DNA of 64,000 nt from contig NZ_CP040814.1 of NCBI RefSeq assembly GCF_019443965.1, positions 1,674,001 to 1,738,000 of the forward strand, in the 5' to 3' direction. The position numbers and the translations under genes were made by a program. This DNA comes from Salinibacterium sp. M195 (GTDB lineage: Bacteria > Actinomycetota > Actinomycetes > Actinomycetales > Microbacteriaceae). How positions within the stretch are numbered: the first letter of the stretch is position 1; every line of letters starts with the position of its first letter. Of the stretch, positions 16,928 to 25,612 are shown piece after piece. The notes under the pieces are model-generated. The model saw only the letters and a list, made by a program, of their open reading frames with translations, was not told the origin of the DNA and ran no database searches.

Positions 16928-18891
16928 CCTCTGTCAAACACATGAAGTGGTGGGGTTGGGGCAACGAGGGCGTGGGCTTCCATCACGAAGACAAGCCTGG
17001 TTTCGCTCCGTTCGTCAACTATGCCGTTGGTCTTGACCTCGGTTCCGCAACGCGTGCTGGCGAACCGTCCTTCGACGAGCTCGATGTTCCGAAGAGCAAA
17101 GCGACGGCCGCGTTTACCAAGAAGCTTGGCGCGATCGTCGGCGAAGGCAACGTCACACGCGATGACATGGTTCGCGTCATCCACACCTACGGCAAAAGCT
17201 TGCGTGACCTTGTGCGAATCCGCAGCAACGCAATCGAGCGCAGCCCGGATGTGGTGGTGTACCCGGCCGATGAAGCCGAAGTGCAAGCCGTAGTGGATGC
17301 TGCGGTCGCAGCTAATGCGGTCATCATTCCGTTTGGCGGCGGCAGTAACATCGCAGGCAGCCTCGAGCCGATGGCGGCCGAGAAGCGCGTTGTCATCTCG
17401 CTCGACCTCGGACGTCTGCGCGAGGTTATCGCGATCGATAAAGACGCCGGACTCGCCCGTATTCAGGCTGGCGCTCAAGGGCCAGATCTCGAAGAACAGC
17501 TCAATGCCCAAGGGTGGACCATCGGGCACTTCCCTGACAGCTTTACCCACTCGACCGTTGGCGGTTGGGTCGCGACACGTTCGTCAGGAATGCAGTCAGA
17601 CAAGTACGGCGACATCGCCGACATCACGCGCGGAATGCGCGTCGTGCGCCCCGGTGGAATGCTCGTGCTTCGTCCGCTGCCGAGCACCTCGAGCGGCCCT
17701 AGCGTGCGCGAGATGATCTTAGGAAGTGAAGGCCGACTCGGCGTCATCACCGAGGTCACGGTGCAGGTGCATCGAATTCCGGCCAAGCGCGACGTGTATG
17801 CCTACTTCTTCCCGAACTGGAAATCAGGAATCGCCGCCATGCAGGCGATCTCAGAATCGGATGCCACGCCATCCATCACTCGTATTTCTGATGCAAAAGA
17901 GACCGGCTTTTCTCTCGCGACGAGCAAGAGTCGCACGGGGTTCAGCAAGTTCACCGCAGACACTGCGCTGCCGAAACTCATGACGGCCAAGGGCTGGAAC
18001 CTCGACGACATTTGTCTCTCGTTCATCGGTTTTGAAGGCAGCGTTGCTCACGCGAAGCGCCAAAAGAAGCTCGTCGACAAGATCGTAACCAAGCACGGGG
18101 GAATGGGCGTCGGCAAGGGCCCCGGAATCCTCTACGACCAGAAAAAGTTCGACACCCCCTACCTGCGCGACTTCTTGCTCGACATGGGCGCAGCAGGCGA
18201 CGTATCTGAAACGGCAACCCCGTGGTCGTCAGTTGTGAAGCTGCACTCGGCAGCGCACAAGGCGGCCCAAGACGCTTACGATTCGCTCGGGACCACGGGC
18301 TGGATCATGTCGCACATGTCGCATTCCTACCACTCGGGGGCATGCCTCTACTTCACGTTCGCGTTCACTTTCGGCGATGACCCCCTTGGCGAATACGACA
18401 CCGTCAAGCGCGCCATTCAGCAGTCGTTTGTCGACAACGACGGCACCATTTCACACCACCACGGTGTTGGGCTCGAACACTCGCCCTGGATTGAACAAGA
18501 CATCTCGACAGAGGGCCTCAAAGTCATGCAGGGCTTGTTTGACTCTGCAGACCCCGCACGCAACTTCAACCCCGGCAAAGTCACCCCTGCGAAAGCAGCG
18601 GAAGCGCCAGTGAAGGCTGCTCCCGCAACGAAGGTTGCTTCGGCGAAGAAGGTTGCTTCGGCGAAGACGACTGCTCCGGCAACGAAGGCTGCTCCCGCCA
18701 AAAAGGCCCCAAGTGCGAAGGCGCCTGCCGCCAAGGCGGCGGTCAAGAAGGCTGTCCCAGCGAAGGCCCCAGCGGCGAAATCACCCGCGAAGGCCCCAGC
18801 GGCAAAGCCAACGGCGAAGAAACCCGCGAAGGTCCCAGCGGCGAAGTCGGCCGCGAAGGCGACAGCGAAGAAAGCTAGCCCGAAGAAGTAG
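16924..18891 (+). CDS. agpS: Alkylglycerone-phosphate (alkyl-DHAP) synthase homologue with Lys/Ala-rich tail
   Basis: FAD-dependent enzyme that replaces the acyl chain of acyl-DHAP by a fatty alcohol, forming the ether bond. The core (about 1-550) aligns along its length with animal AGPS from memory: N-terminal MKWWGWG (AGPS has MKWNGWG), FAD loop PFGGGSNIAG (136-145), PDSFTHSTVGGWVATRSSGM, ILGSEGRLGVITE, SYHSGACLYFTFAF with Tyr469, and GTISHHHGVGLEHSPW with His511-513. The Tyr and the HHH triad correspond to catalytic residues of AGPS. Residues about 553-655 are an added tail made of Lys/Ala/Pro repeats resembling histone H1 tails. Third gene of the coupled plus-strand operon (ATGA overlap). 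Its 3' end overlaps the convergent gene by 17 bases. Confidence 0.92.
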   Translation: MTSVKHMKWWGWGNEGVGFHHEDKPGFAPFVNYAVGLDLGSATRAGEPSFDELDVPKSKATAAFTKKLGAIVGEGNVTRDDMVRVIHTYGKSLRDLVRIRSNAIERSPDVVVYPADEAEVQAVVDAAVAANAVIIPFGGGSNIAGSLEPMAAEKRVVISLDLGRLREVIAIDKDAGLARIQAGAQGPDLEEQLNAQGWTIGHFPDSFTHSTVGGWVATRSSGMQSDKYGDIADITRGMRVVRPGGMLVLRPLPSTSSGPSVREMILGSEGRLGVITEVTVQVHRIPAKRDVYAYFFPNWKSGIAAMQAISESDATPSITRISDAKETGFSLATSKSRTGFSKFTADTALPKLMTAKGWNLDDICLSFIGFEGSVAHAKRQKKLVDKIVTKHGGMGVGKGPGILYDQKKFDTPYLRDFLLDMGAAGDVSETATPWSSVVKLHSAAHKAAQDAYDSLGTTGWIMSHMSHSYHSGACLYFTFAFTFGDDPLGEYDTVKRAIQQSFVDNDGTISHHHGVGLEHSPWIEQDISTEGLKVMQGLFDSADPARNFNPGKVTPAKAAEAPVKAAPATKVASAKKVASAKTTAPATKAAPAKKAPSAKAPAAKAAVKKAVPAKAPAAKSPAKAPAAKPTAKKPAKVPAAKSAAKATAKKASPKK

Positions 18892-19114
18892 CGCGAGGTC
18901 GCGGTGCGGGTGGTGGCGGAACTTCTTTAGCCGCGATCACCTTCGCCAACTCGATCATTTCGAGCCCCCGTTTGGTGGCGACGACGCAGTGCGTGTCATC
19001 TGCGAGATGAAAATACCCGAGTGAATCGGTCGCGCGCCCGTCGTCGATCAGGTGACGCACGACAACGCGCGTTCCACTCGTGGTGGCGCTGAGGAATTCG
19101 GTCGGCGTTACCAT
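18875..19114 (-). CDS. Small SH3-like domain protein (Rv0428c/cg3035 N-terminal type)
   Basis: A 79-residue protein. The segment GTRVVVRHLIDDGRATDSLGYFH ... CVVATKRGLEMIELAKVIAAKEVPPPP resembles the small beta-barrel domain found at the N-terminus of actinobacterial GNAT proteins of the Rv0428c/cg3035 type, including the hallmark end AAKEVPPPP, but here no acetyltransferase domain follows. It starts within the 3' end of the SDR gene (7-base overlap on the same strand) and its 3' end overlaps agpS on the other strand by 17 bases. Function unknown; a regulatory or binding module is the most that can be said. Confidence 0.65.
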   Translation of the reverse strand: MVTPTEFLSATTSGTRVVVRHLIDDGRATDSLGYFHLADDTHCVVATKRGLEMIELAKVIAAKEVPPPPAPRPRATSSG

Positions 19115-20586
19115 GAGCTCTTGTCGTAGTCCTTGAGGAAGATGCCGAACAGGTCTTCGCCGTCTTCTCCCCGCACAATGGGATCGTAGACGCGAGCCGC
19201 ACCATCGACGAGGTCGAGCGGCGCATGAAAACCTTCTTCGGCCAGCCGTACTTTGGTGGGGTGGGGGCGTTCATCCGTGATCCAGCCGGTGTCGACGCTG
19301 GTCATGAGAATGCCGTCGCTCTCAAACATTTCACGAGAGCTGGTGCGAGTCAGCATGTTCACTGCTGCCTTAGCCATATTGGTGTGCGGATGCCCTGGAC
19401 CCTTGTAGCCGCGACCGAACACGCCCTCCATCGCCGACACATTCACAATGTATTTGCGGCGGCCAGAAGCCGCAGCCATCGACGGGCGCAGCATCGAAAT
19501 CAAGACGAAGGGTGCTGTTGTGTTGGCGAGCTGCACTTCGAGCATCTCAAGCGGGTCTACTTGATCGACGTGCTGGGTCCACGAATTGACGGAGTCAAGG
19601 TCGGGAACGAGCCCTCCGGCGTCAATCGCAGTTCCCGCAGCTAGCCGTTCCAGCGAACTCGAGCCAGCGGACATTGCCTGTTCGGTGAGTTCTTCTGCAC
19701 GCGTTGCCGCCGCGGCCAAAATGGGGTGAGCCGACACCGACTGGGCGAGGGCTTGGGGATGCGGGTCGTTGGTGTGGCCGAAGGTCGTGAGCTCGGGCAG
19801 CGGGCCGTCGGGCAGTGGCGCCAGCTCGCCATCGACGAGCGGCTGGTAGGCGCCGGGGGAGCGACGCACCGTCTGCGTCGCATTATTGATGAGGATGTCG
19901 AGGGGGCCTTGGGCCGCAACCGACTCGGCGAGCCCGATGACCTGAGCGGGGTCGCGGAGGTCGATTCCGACCACGCGTAGCCGGTGCAACCACTCGGCAG
20001 AGTCGGGCAAGCTTGAGAAGCGACGAACAGCATCCCGCGGAAAGCGCGTTGTGATCGTGGTGTGCGCGCCATCCCGCAGCAGTCGCAACGCAATGTACAT
20101 GCCAATCTTGGCGCGGCCGCCGGTGAGCAGAGCCCGCTTGCCGGTGAGATCAGTGCGGGCGTCACGCTTAGCGTGGTTAAAGGCAGCACAGCTCGGGCAC
20201 AGTTGGTGATAAAACGAGTCGACCGTTGTATAGGGCTGCTTGCAGATGTAGCAGGGGCGCGCCTTGATAAGTTCGCCGGCCGAGGGTGTCGATGTGTTTG
20301 TGGAGATCGGAATTCCACGGGTCTCATCATCAATTCGATCGGCAGCGCCGGTAGCGGTCGCCGCAATTACTTGGCGATCCGCGTCGGCAATCGTGGCGCG
20401 TTTCTCGAGTCGACGTTCCTTCTTTACCGCTTTGAACATCGCCGCGGTGGCTCGTCGAACTGTCACGAAGTCAGGGTGCTCGTCGTCGATCTCGGCCATT
20501 TGGCGCAAGACCTTGAGGGTCGTTTCAAGTTCCAACGGATCGAGGCCACTGGGGCCGAGGTCGGGGGAGTCGCTTGAATTGAGCAC
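19108..20586 (-). CDS. SDR-family oxidoreductase with internal zinc ribbon
   Basis: About 492 residues. The first 130 residues are helical and polar, then a four-cysteine zinc knuckle CYIC...CPSC (spaced by about 17 residues) precedes the SDR domain: KRALLTGGRAKIGMYIALRL, NNATQTVRR, VNVSAMEGVFG and a TNMAKAAVNML helix in which the usual active-site Tyr is not obvious. The tail RPHPTKVRLAEEGFHAPLDL binds the cofactor side in related proteins. Substrate unknown. I chose GTG 20586 since TAGAAT lies 5 bases upstream; an in-frame ATG at 20634 is possible. The zinc-ribbon-SDR combination is unusual in the family. Confidence 0.75.
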   Translation of the reverse strand: MLNSSDSPDLGPSGLDPLELETTLKVLRQMAEIDDEHPDFVTVRRATAAMFKAVKKERRLEKRATIADADRQVIAATATGAADRIDDETRGIPISTNTSTPSAGELIKARPCYICKQPYTTVDSFYHQLCPSCAAFNHAKRDARTDLTGKRALLTGGRAKIGMYIALRLLRDGAHTTITTRFPRDAVRRFSSLPDSAEWLHRLRVVGIDLRDPAQVIGLAESVAAQGPLDILINNATQTVRRSPGAYQPLVDGELAPLPDGPLPELTTFGHTNDPHPQALAQSVSAHPILAAAATRAEELTEQAMSAGSSSLERLAAGTAIDAGGLVPDLDSVNSWTQHVDQVDPLEMLEVQLANTTAPFVLISMLRPSMAAASGRRKYIVNVSAMEGVFGRGYKGPGHPHTNMAKAAVNMLTRTSSREMFESDGILMTSVDTGWITDERPHPTKVRLAEEGFHAPLDLVDGAARVYDPIVRGEDGEDLFGIFLKDYDKSSW

Positions 20587-20591
20587 ACCCA

Positions 20592-20597
20592 ATTCTA
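20592..20597 (-). promoter_or_regulatory. -10 hexamer TAGAAT for the zinc-ribbon SDR
   Basis: TAGAAT on the minus strand lies 5 bases before GTG 20586, close to the leaderless spacing seen elsewhere. Confidence 0.4.
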
Positions 20598-20679
20598 CCC
20601 GTGAGCACGGTTGGTCTCGCCCCGCAGACCACATGATGTCGCAGCGGCGCTACGGGCACCAGACCGCCAGCGCTGGCCC

Positions 20680-20685
20680 TAAGCT
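20680..20685 (+). promoter_or_regulatory. -10 hexamer TAAGCT for leaderless eamA-like gene
   Basis: TAAGCT is 6 bases before ATG 20692. Confidence 0.5.
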
Positions 20686-20691
20686 GGCGGG

Positions 20692-21584
20692 ATGATCGTC
20701 AGTGTCGCGCTCGCTCTAGCTGGCTCCCTTTTCTATGGTGTTTCCGATTTCTTTGGGGGACTAAGTACGCGTCGGCTGCGCGTTGTTCCTGCGACCACGA
20801 TCATCCATGTCTTCGCGACTCTTGCACTGTTCGCGGCGCTGCCATTTGTGGCTGTGCGGTGGGAATCTGGCGCAATCGTCTGGGGTGCTGTTGCCGGGGT
20901 CAGCGCGATCATCGGGTTGCTCACCTTTTATGCGGCTCTCGCTGATGGCCCGATGAGTCTTGTCGCTCCCCTCATTGCTGTTGTCGGCGCCGTGGTGCCG
21001 GTCGCTTTCGCGGTGATAGCGGAGAACAGTTGCCGGCGCAGGCGTGGATTGCGATTGCGCTCGCGCTCGTGAGTGCGCTACTCGTCTCTGTGACGCGATC
21101 CGATGCCGCGGTGAGGGTGCGGCCGCGAACAATCGTGGTCGGGCTGGTGTCGGGCGTTGGCCTGGGAACCGCGCTCATTGCGCTCGACCGTGCACCGGAA
21201 TCCGCAGGTCTCGCCACAGCGGTCGTCGAGATCCTCGTCGGGCTCGGTGCAATGTTGATCTTGCTTGCCCTCACCCGACTGAGCGCGCCGCTGCGCAAGT
21301 TTTTTGCTCAGTTCGATCATCAGCCAGAAGGTGGGCCGGTAGTGAGCGTTGGCCGGGCGCGGGTGCTCGCCGCCGCCGGCGGAGTACTGGTGGGAGCCTC
21401 AAATGCGTTCGTGCTCTTCGCACTTCAAGCGGGAAGCTTGGCGGTTGTCTCGGTCTTGGTGAGTCTGTACCCGCTTGCCACGATCGTTCTCGCCCGTTTT
21501 ACGCTGCAAGAACGGGTCACCAAGGTCCAACTTGTAGGTATGGGGCTCGCTCTGGTGGCCTCGGTCATGCTCGCGCTCAGCTAG
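20692..21584 (+). pseudogene. EamA/DMT-family transporter interrupted by a one-base frameshift
   Basis: Two overlapping frames together make one ten-helix EamA (drug/metabolite) transporter of about 297 residues. The first (20692-21072) carries MIVSVALALAGSLFYGVSDF and reads correctly to ...VVPVAFAVIA at about 21021. The second frame continues from GEQLPAQAWIAIALALVSAL to the stop at 21584, including the second EamA repeat (VSVLVSLYPLATIVLARFTL). Loss of a single G near 21021 (expected GCG-GGA-GAA, found GCG-GAGAA) explains the shift. The rest of both halves is undamaged, so the lesion is recent or a sequencing error. Native substrate unknown. Confidence 0.85.
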
Positions 21585-21612
21585 TTCGGCGCGGTGAGCC
21601 CTGTCACCCAGC

Positions 21613-21618
21613 TACGGT
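21613..21618 (+). promoter_or_regulatory. -10 hexamer TACGGT for leaderless helicase gene
   Basis: TACGGT is 6 bases before ATG 21625. Confidence 0.5.
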
Positions 21619-21624
21619 TGAACA

Positions 21625-24174
21625 ATGGCCTCACTTTTGGATGCGCTTCCGACGCCCTTTGACGCAGACGCAACCTATGACGCATTCGTCGGGTGGGCAT
21701 CCGATCGCGGTCTGAGTCTGTATCCGGCCCAGGATGAAGCCGTTATCGAGCTAGTGTCTGGGGCGAACGTCATCTTGTCGACTCCGACAGGAACGGGTAA
21801 GTCGCTCGTGGCGATTGCCGCTCACGCAATCGCACTCGCGCAGGGCCAGCGCACCTTCTATACGGCACCGATCAAAGCCTTGGTGAGCGAGAAGTTCTTC
21901 GCCCTTGTCGAGATCTTTGGTGCCCAGAATGTCGGAATGGTGACAGGCGATTCTTCGGTCAACGCCGACGCTCCCATCATCTGCTGCACGGCTGAGATTC
22001 TCGCCAACTTGGCGTTGCGCGAGGGGGCGGATGCCCGGGTCGATCAGGTGGTCATGGATGAGTTCCATTTCTATGCTGATCCGGATCGCGGGTGGGCGTG
22101 GCAAGTTCCCTTGCTGATTCTGCCGAACGTGCAGTTTGTGCTGATGTCGGCGACTCTCGGCGACATGAAGCCGTTGGCGGACGACCTCAGCCGTCGAACT
22201 GGCCGCGAAACGAGCCTGATTACCGGAGTCGAGCGCCCGGTGCCACTGCACTACTCGTGGGCCATCACGCCAATCCACGAGACTGTCGAAGACTTACTGT
22301 CGACCGGTCAGTCTCCGATCTACATCGTGCACTTCTCGCAGGCGGCAGCTCTCGAGCGAGCACAGGCAATGACAAGCATCAAGGTCGTCACTCGTGAACA
22401 GCGCGACCAGATCGCTGAAGCTATTGGCGACTTCAGGTTTACGACAGTGTTTGGCAAAACCCTCTCGCGACTCATCCGATCAGGCATTGGTGTTCACCAC
22501 GCGGGCATGTTGCCCAAGTACCGTCGCCTTGTCGAGCAGCTTGCCCAGCGAGGTCTACTGCGGGTTATTTGCGGAACAGACACTCTCGGCGTTGGAATCA
22601 ACGTGCCCATCCGCACGGTATTGCTGACGCAACTCACCAAGTACGACGGCACTCGGATGCGCCAGCTCACCGCTCGAGAGTTTCATCAGATCGCGGGGCG
22701 TGCGGGCCGGGCTGGCTTCGATACCGCCGGAACGGTAGTCGCTCAAGCTCCCGAGCATGAGTCTGAAAACGCCAAGATGGTGGCGAAGGCTGGTGACGAT
22801 CCTAAGAAGCTGCGCAAGCTTGTGCGCAAGAAAGCGCCGGATGGCTTTGTGACCTGGAACGAAGCGAGCTTCGACCGGATGATCGCCGCTGAGCCCGAAC
22901 TACTCACGAGCAATATGCGCATGAACCACGCCATGATCCTGAATGTGGTCGCCCGCGGTGGCGATGTTTTCGCCAATGTGAGACACCTCGTGGAAGACAA
23001 CCATGAACAGCGCCCAAGCCAGCGCGACCTTTCCCGCCAAGCGCTCGCCATCTATCGCACGCTTCGCACTGCCGAAATCGTCGAAGAGCACCGTATTTCA
23101 GACACCGTCATCGTGGACGGTGAAGAGGTGGAGAGCTTCGACGAGCGAGTCGAGATCCGGCTCACCGTTGACTTGCAGGCCAACTTCGCGCTGAATCAAC
23201 CGCTATCGCCATTCGCAGTCGCCTCATTCGACTTGCTTGATCGCGAGTCTCCGACCTACGCGCTTGACATGATCTCGGTTCTGGAGGCGACGCTAGACAA
23301 CCCGCGACCTATTCTGTCGCAGCAGCAATTTATGGCACGGGGCGAAGCCGTTGCAGCGATGAAATCTGAAGGCATCGAATACGACCAGCGCATGGAATTG
23401 CTCGAGGAAGTCACGTGGCCGAAACCGCTTGACGAGTTGCTCACGGCGGCCTTCGAAATGTATAGCGCGAGTCAGCCTTGGATTGGCGACTTCGAGCTCA
23501 ACCCCAAGAGTGTCGTACGCGATCTTTACGAACGTGCCATGACGTTTGCTGACTATGTCGGATTTTATGGGCTGGCCCGCAGCGAAGGCTTAGTGCTCCG
23601 GTACCTCTCGGACGCGTATCGAGCGACGCGTCAAACGATTCCGGATGATGCGAAGACTGATGAGCTCCTTGACCTCATTGAGTGGCTTGGCGAGCTAGTT
23701 CGTCAAGTCGACTCAAGCCTCATTGACGAGTGGGAGGCCATGACGAACGGAGTAGACAGCGCCACGAGTGGCGAGCCTGTGCTGCCACCGACCCCTGCAT
23801 CCGTCGTGACGAACGCTCGGGCTTTCCGGGTGTTGGTACGCAACGAGATGTTCCGTCGCGTTCAGTTGGCAGCTCGCGACGATGCTGTTGCGCTCGGCGA
23901 GCTGGATGCTGCCGCTGGCTTCGACGAAGAGGCGTGGGGTGTGGCGCTCGACCGCTACTTCGAGGAGCACGACACCCTGTCAACCGCCGGCGATGCCCGT
24001 GGGCCCGCGATGATCGTGATCACAGAAATGCCGGGCTCGTGGCAGGTGCGGCAGATTATCGCTGACCCGGCCGGTGACCATGATTGGGCAATTTCGGCGA
24101 CCGTGGATCTCACGGAATCTGCCGCTGAGGGCATCGCTGTGGTGCGCGTCTCCGGATTCGACCGCTTGGATTAG
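21625..24174 (+). CDS. Ski2-like DEAD/DEAH-box helicase with DUF3516
   Basis: An 849-residue ATP-dependent helicase. Motif I is TPTGTGKS, Ia TAPIKALVSEK, motif II DEFH, motif III SATL, and in the second RecA domain IRSGIGVHHAGMLPKYRR, CGTDTLGVGINVPIRTV and QIAGRAGRAGFDT, the last two typical of the Ski2/Mtr4/Brr2 branch. The C-terminal half (about 400-849) corresponds to the DUF3516 region found in actinobacterial members and is helical. It probably remodels RNA or RNA-protein complexes, but the target is not known. It is transcribed alone. Confidence 0.92.
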   Translation: MASLLDALPTPFDADATYDAFVGWASDRGLSLYPAQDEAVIELVSGANVILSTPTGTGKSLVAIAAHAIALAQGQRTFYTAPIKALVSEKFFALVEIFGAQNVGMVTGDSSVNADAPIICCTAEILANLALREGADARVDQVVMDEFHFYADPDRGWAWQVPLLILPNVQFVLMSATLGDMKPLADDLSRRTGRETSLITGVERPVPLHYSWAITPIHETVEDLLSTGQSPIYIVHFSQAAALERAQAMTSIKVVTREQRDQIAEAIGDFRFTTVFGKTLSRLIRSGIGVHHAGMLPKYRRLVEQLAQRGLLRVICGTDTLGVGINVPIRTVLLTQLTKYDGTRMRQLTAREFHQIAGRAGRAGFDTAGTVVAQAPEHESENAKMVAKAGDDPKKLRKLVRKKAPDGFVTWNEASFDRMIAAEPELLTSNMRMNHAMILNVVARGGDVFANVRHLVEDNHEQRPSQRDLSRQALAIYRTLRTAEIVEEHRISDTVIVDGEEVESFDERVEIRLTVDLQANFALNQPLSPFAVASFDLLDRESPTYALDMISVLEATLDNPRPILSQQQFMARGEAVAAMKSEGIEYDQRMELLEEVTWPKPLDELLTAAFEMYSASQPWIGDFELNPKSVVRDLYERAMTFADYVGFYGLARSEGLVLRYLSDAYRATRQTIPDDAKTDELLDLIEWLGELVRQVDSSLIDEWEAMTNGVDSATSGEPVLPPTPASVVTNARAFRVLVRNEMFRRVQLAARDDAVALGELDAAAGFDEEAWGVALDRYFEEHDTLSTAGDARGPAMIVITEMPGSWQVRQIIADPAGDHDWAISATVDLTESAAEGIAVVRVSGFDRLD

Positions 24175-24223
24175 TGCTCGTGATGGGGAATAGCGACCAG
24201 CCGCAATCGTGTTAACTAGCGGT

Positions 24224-25612
24224 GTGACTAGAGATCAACGCGTCATCCTGACAATTGCCATTCTGGCGTCTTTTGTTGCGTTCCTCGATGGTTCCGTTAT
24301 CAACGTTGCGCTGCCCGCTATTCGTGATGAACTCGGCGGAGGACTCAGCACGCAGCAGTGGGTCGTGGATGCCTATCTCATCACCCTGGGTTCGCTCATC
24401 TTGCTCGCAGGATCGCTGTCTGATGTGTTTGGTCGCATCGTTATTTTGCGGACCGGGCTGATCGCGTTTGGCATCGTGTCTTTGCTCATTGCCATAGCGC
24501 CAACCGCTGAACTGGTGATCGTGCTCCGCGGATTCCAAGGAATCGCTGGTGCACTGTTGGTGCCCAGTTCTCTCGCGCTCATCATGTCGACCTTTAGGGG
24601 CGCAGCTCAGGCGCGCGCCGTCGGACAGTGGACGGCGTGGACGAGTGCAGCGTTCATCGTTGGTCCGCTCTTGGGCGGCATCTTTGTTGACCTGATCAGT
24701 TGGCGGCTCGTGTTCGCGATCAACGTACTCCCGATCGCGGTGACGCTCTGGATGTTGGTGGTGCTCGGGCACAAGGATGAGCGGAAGAAAGACACCCGAA
24801 TCGACTATCTCGGCGCGGTCTTGGGCATTGTTGGACTTGGCGGGCCGGTCTTTGCCCTGATCGAGCAGGGGAATTACGGCTGGGGAAGTCCGGCAGTGTT
24901 TGTCCCGTTCGTCGTCGGATTAGTTAGTCTGGCCGCATTCGTGTGGTGGCAGCAGCGGGCAGCGCAACCGATGCTGCCCCTCGATCTGTTCCGGCAGCGC
25001 AACTTCAGCGTGGGGAACGTCGCGACGCTTTTCATCTACGGAGGGCTTTCACTCGGTGGATTCATTGTCGTCGTGTATCTGCAGGAAGTCGCAGGTTTTG
25101 GGGCGACTCAGGCCGCCCTCGCGTTCCTCCCGTCGTCTATCGCCATCATTGTGTTGTCGTCGTACTTTGGCGCTTTGAGCGGCAAATATGGCCCGCGACT
25201 TTTCATGACAATTGGGCCGTTGCTGGCGAGTATCGGCTATGTGACGTTCCTGTCGATGCAAGAGAGCGTCAACTATTTCACTCAGGTTTTACCTGGAGTC
25301 GTGCTGTTTTCGGTCGGGATGTCGATCACGGTCGCTCCGCTAACGTCCGCGATCCTTGGCGCAATTTCTGCCCAGCAGGCCGGTATCGGTTCTGCTGTCA
25401 ACAACGCAGTATCTCGAATCGCGAGCCTTGTCACCGTCGCGCTTGTTGGCGTCATCGTTGTCGGCGCGTTGAACGTGGAGAACTTTCACCGCGTTGTCCT
25501 GGTCACAGCAGCGCTGCTCTTTAGCGGCGCGGTCGTGTCATTCGTGGGCATCCGCAATTCTGGTCATGCAGAGGACGAACCAACGTCGGCCGCTCCGATT
25601 ATTGCCCCGTAG
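24224..25612 (+). CDS. MFS exporter, DHA2 (14-helix) type
   Basis: About 462 residues with 14 predicted membrane helices. Marks of the DHA2 drug:H+ antiporter group are LDGSVINVALPAIRDELGGG in helix 1, QWVVDAYLITLGSLILLAGS, LSDVFGRIVILRTGLIAFGI (motif A) and GFQGIAGALLVPSSLALI. Proton-driven efflux of hydrophobic compounds is the family role; the substrate cannot be told. GTG 24224 gives a standard N-terminus; GTG 24209 in the same frame is possible. The stop abuts the convergent prenyltransferase gene with no spacer. Confidence 0.92.
   Translation: MTRDQRVILTIAILASFVAFLDGSVINVALPAIRDELGGGLSTQQWVVDAYLITLGSLILLAGSLSDVFGRIVILRTGLIAFGIVSLLIAIAPTAELVIVLRGFQGIAGALLVPSSLALIMSTFRGAAQARAVGQWTAWTSAAFIVGPLLGGIFVDLISWRLVFAINVLPIAVTLWMLVVLGHKDERKKDTRIDYLGAVLGIVGLGGPVFALIEQGNYGWGSPAVFVPFVVGLVSLAAFVWWQQRAAQPMLPLDLFRQRNFSVGNVATLFIYGGLSLGGFIVVVYLQEVAGFGATQAALAFLPSSIAIIVLSSYFGALSGKYGPRLFMTIGPLLASIGYVTFLSMQESVNYFTQVLPGVVLFSVGMSITVAPLTSAILGAISAQQAGIGSAVNNAVSRIASLVTVALVGVIVVGALNVENFHRVVLVTAALLFSGAVVSFVGIRNSGHAEDEPTSAAPIIAP

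Noticed and set aside
20692..21584. Programmed -1 frameshift in the EamA gene
   Set aside because: No slippery heptamer or downstream structure at the junction; simple base loss is more likely.
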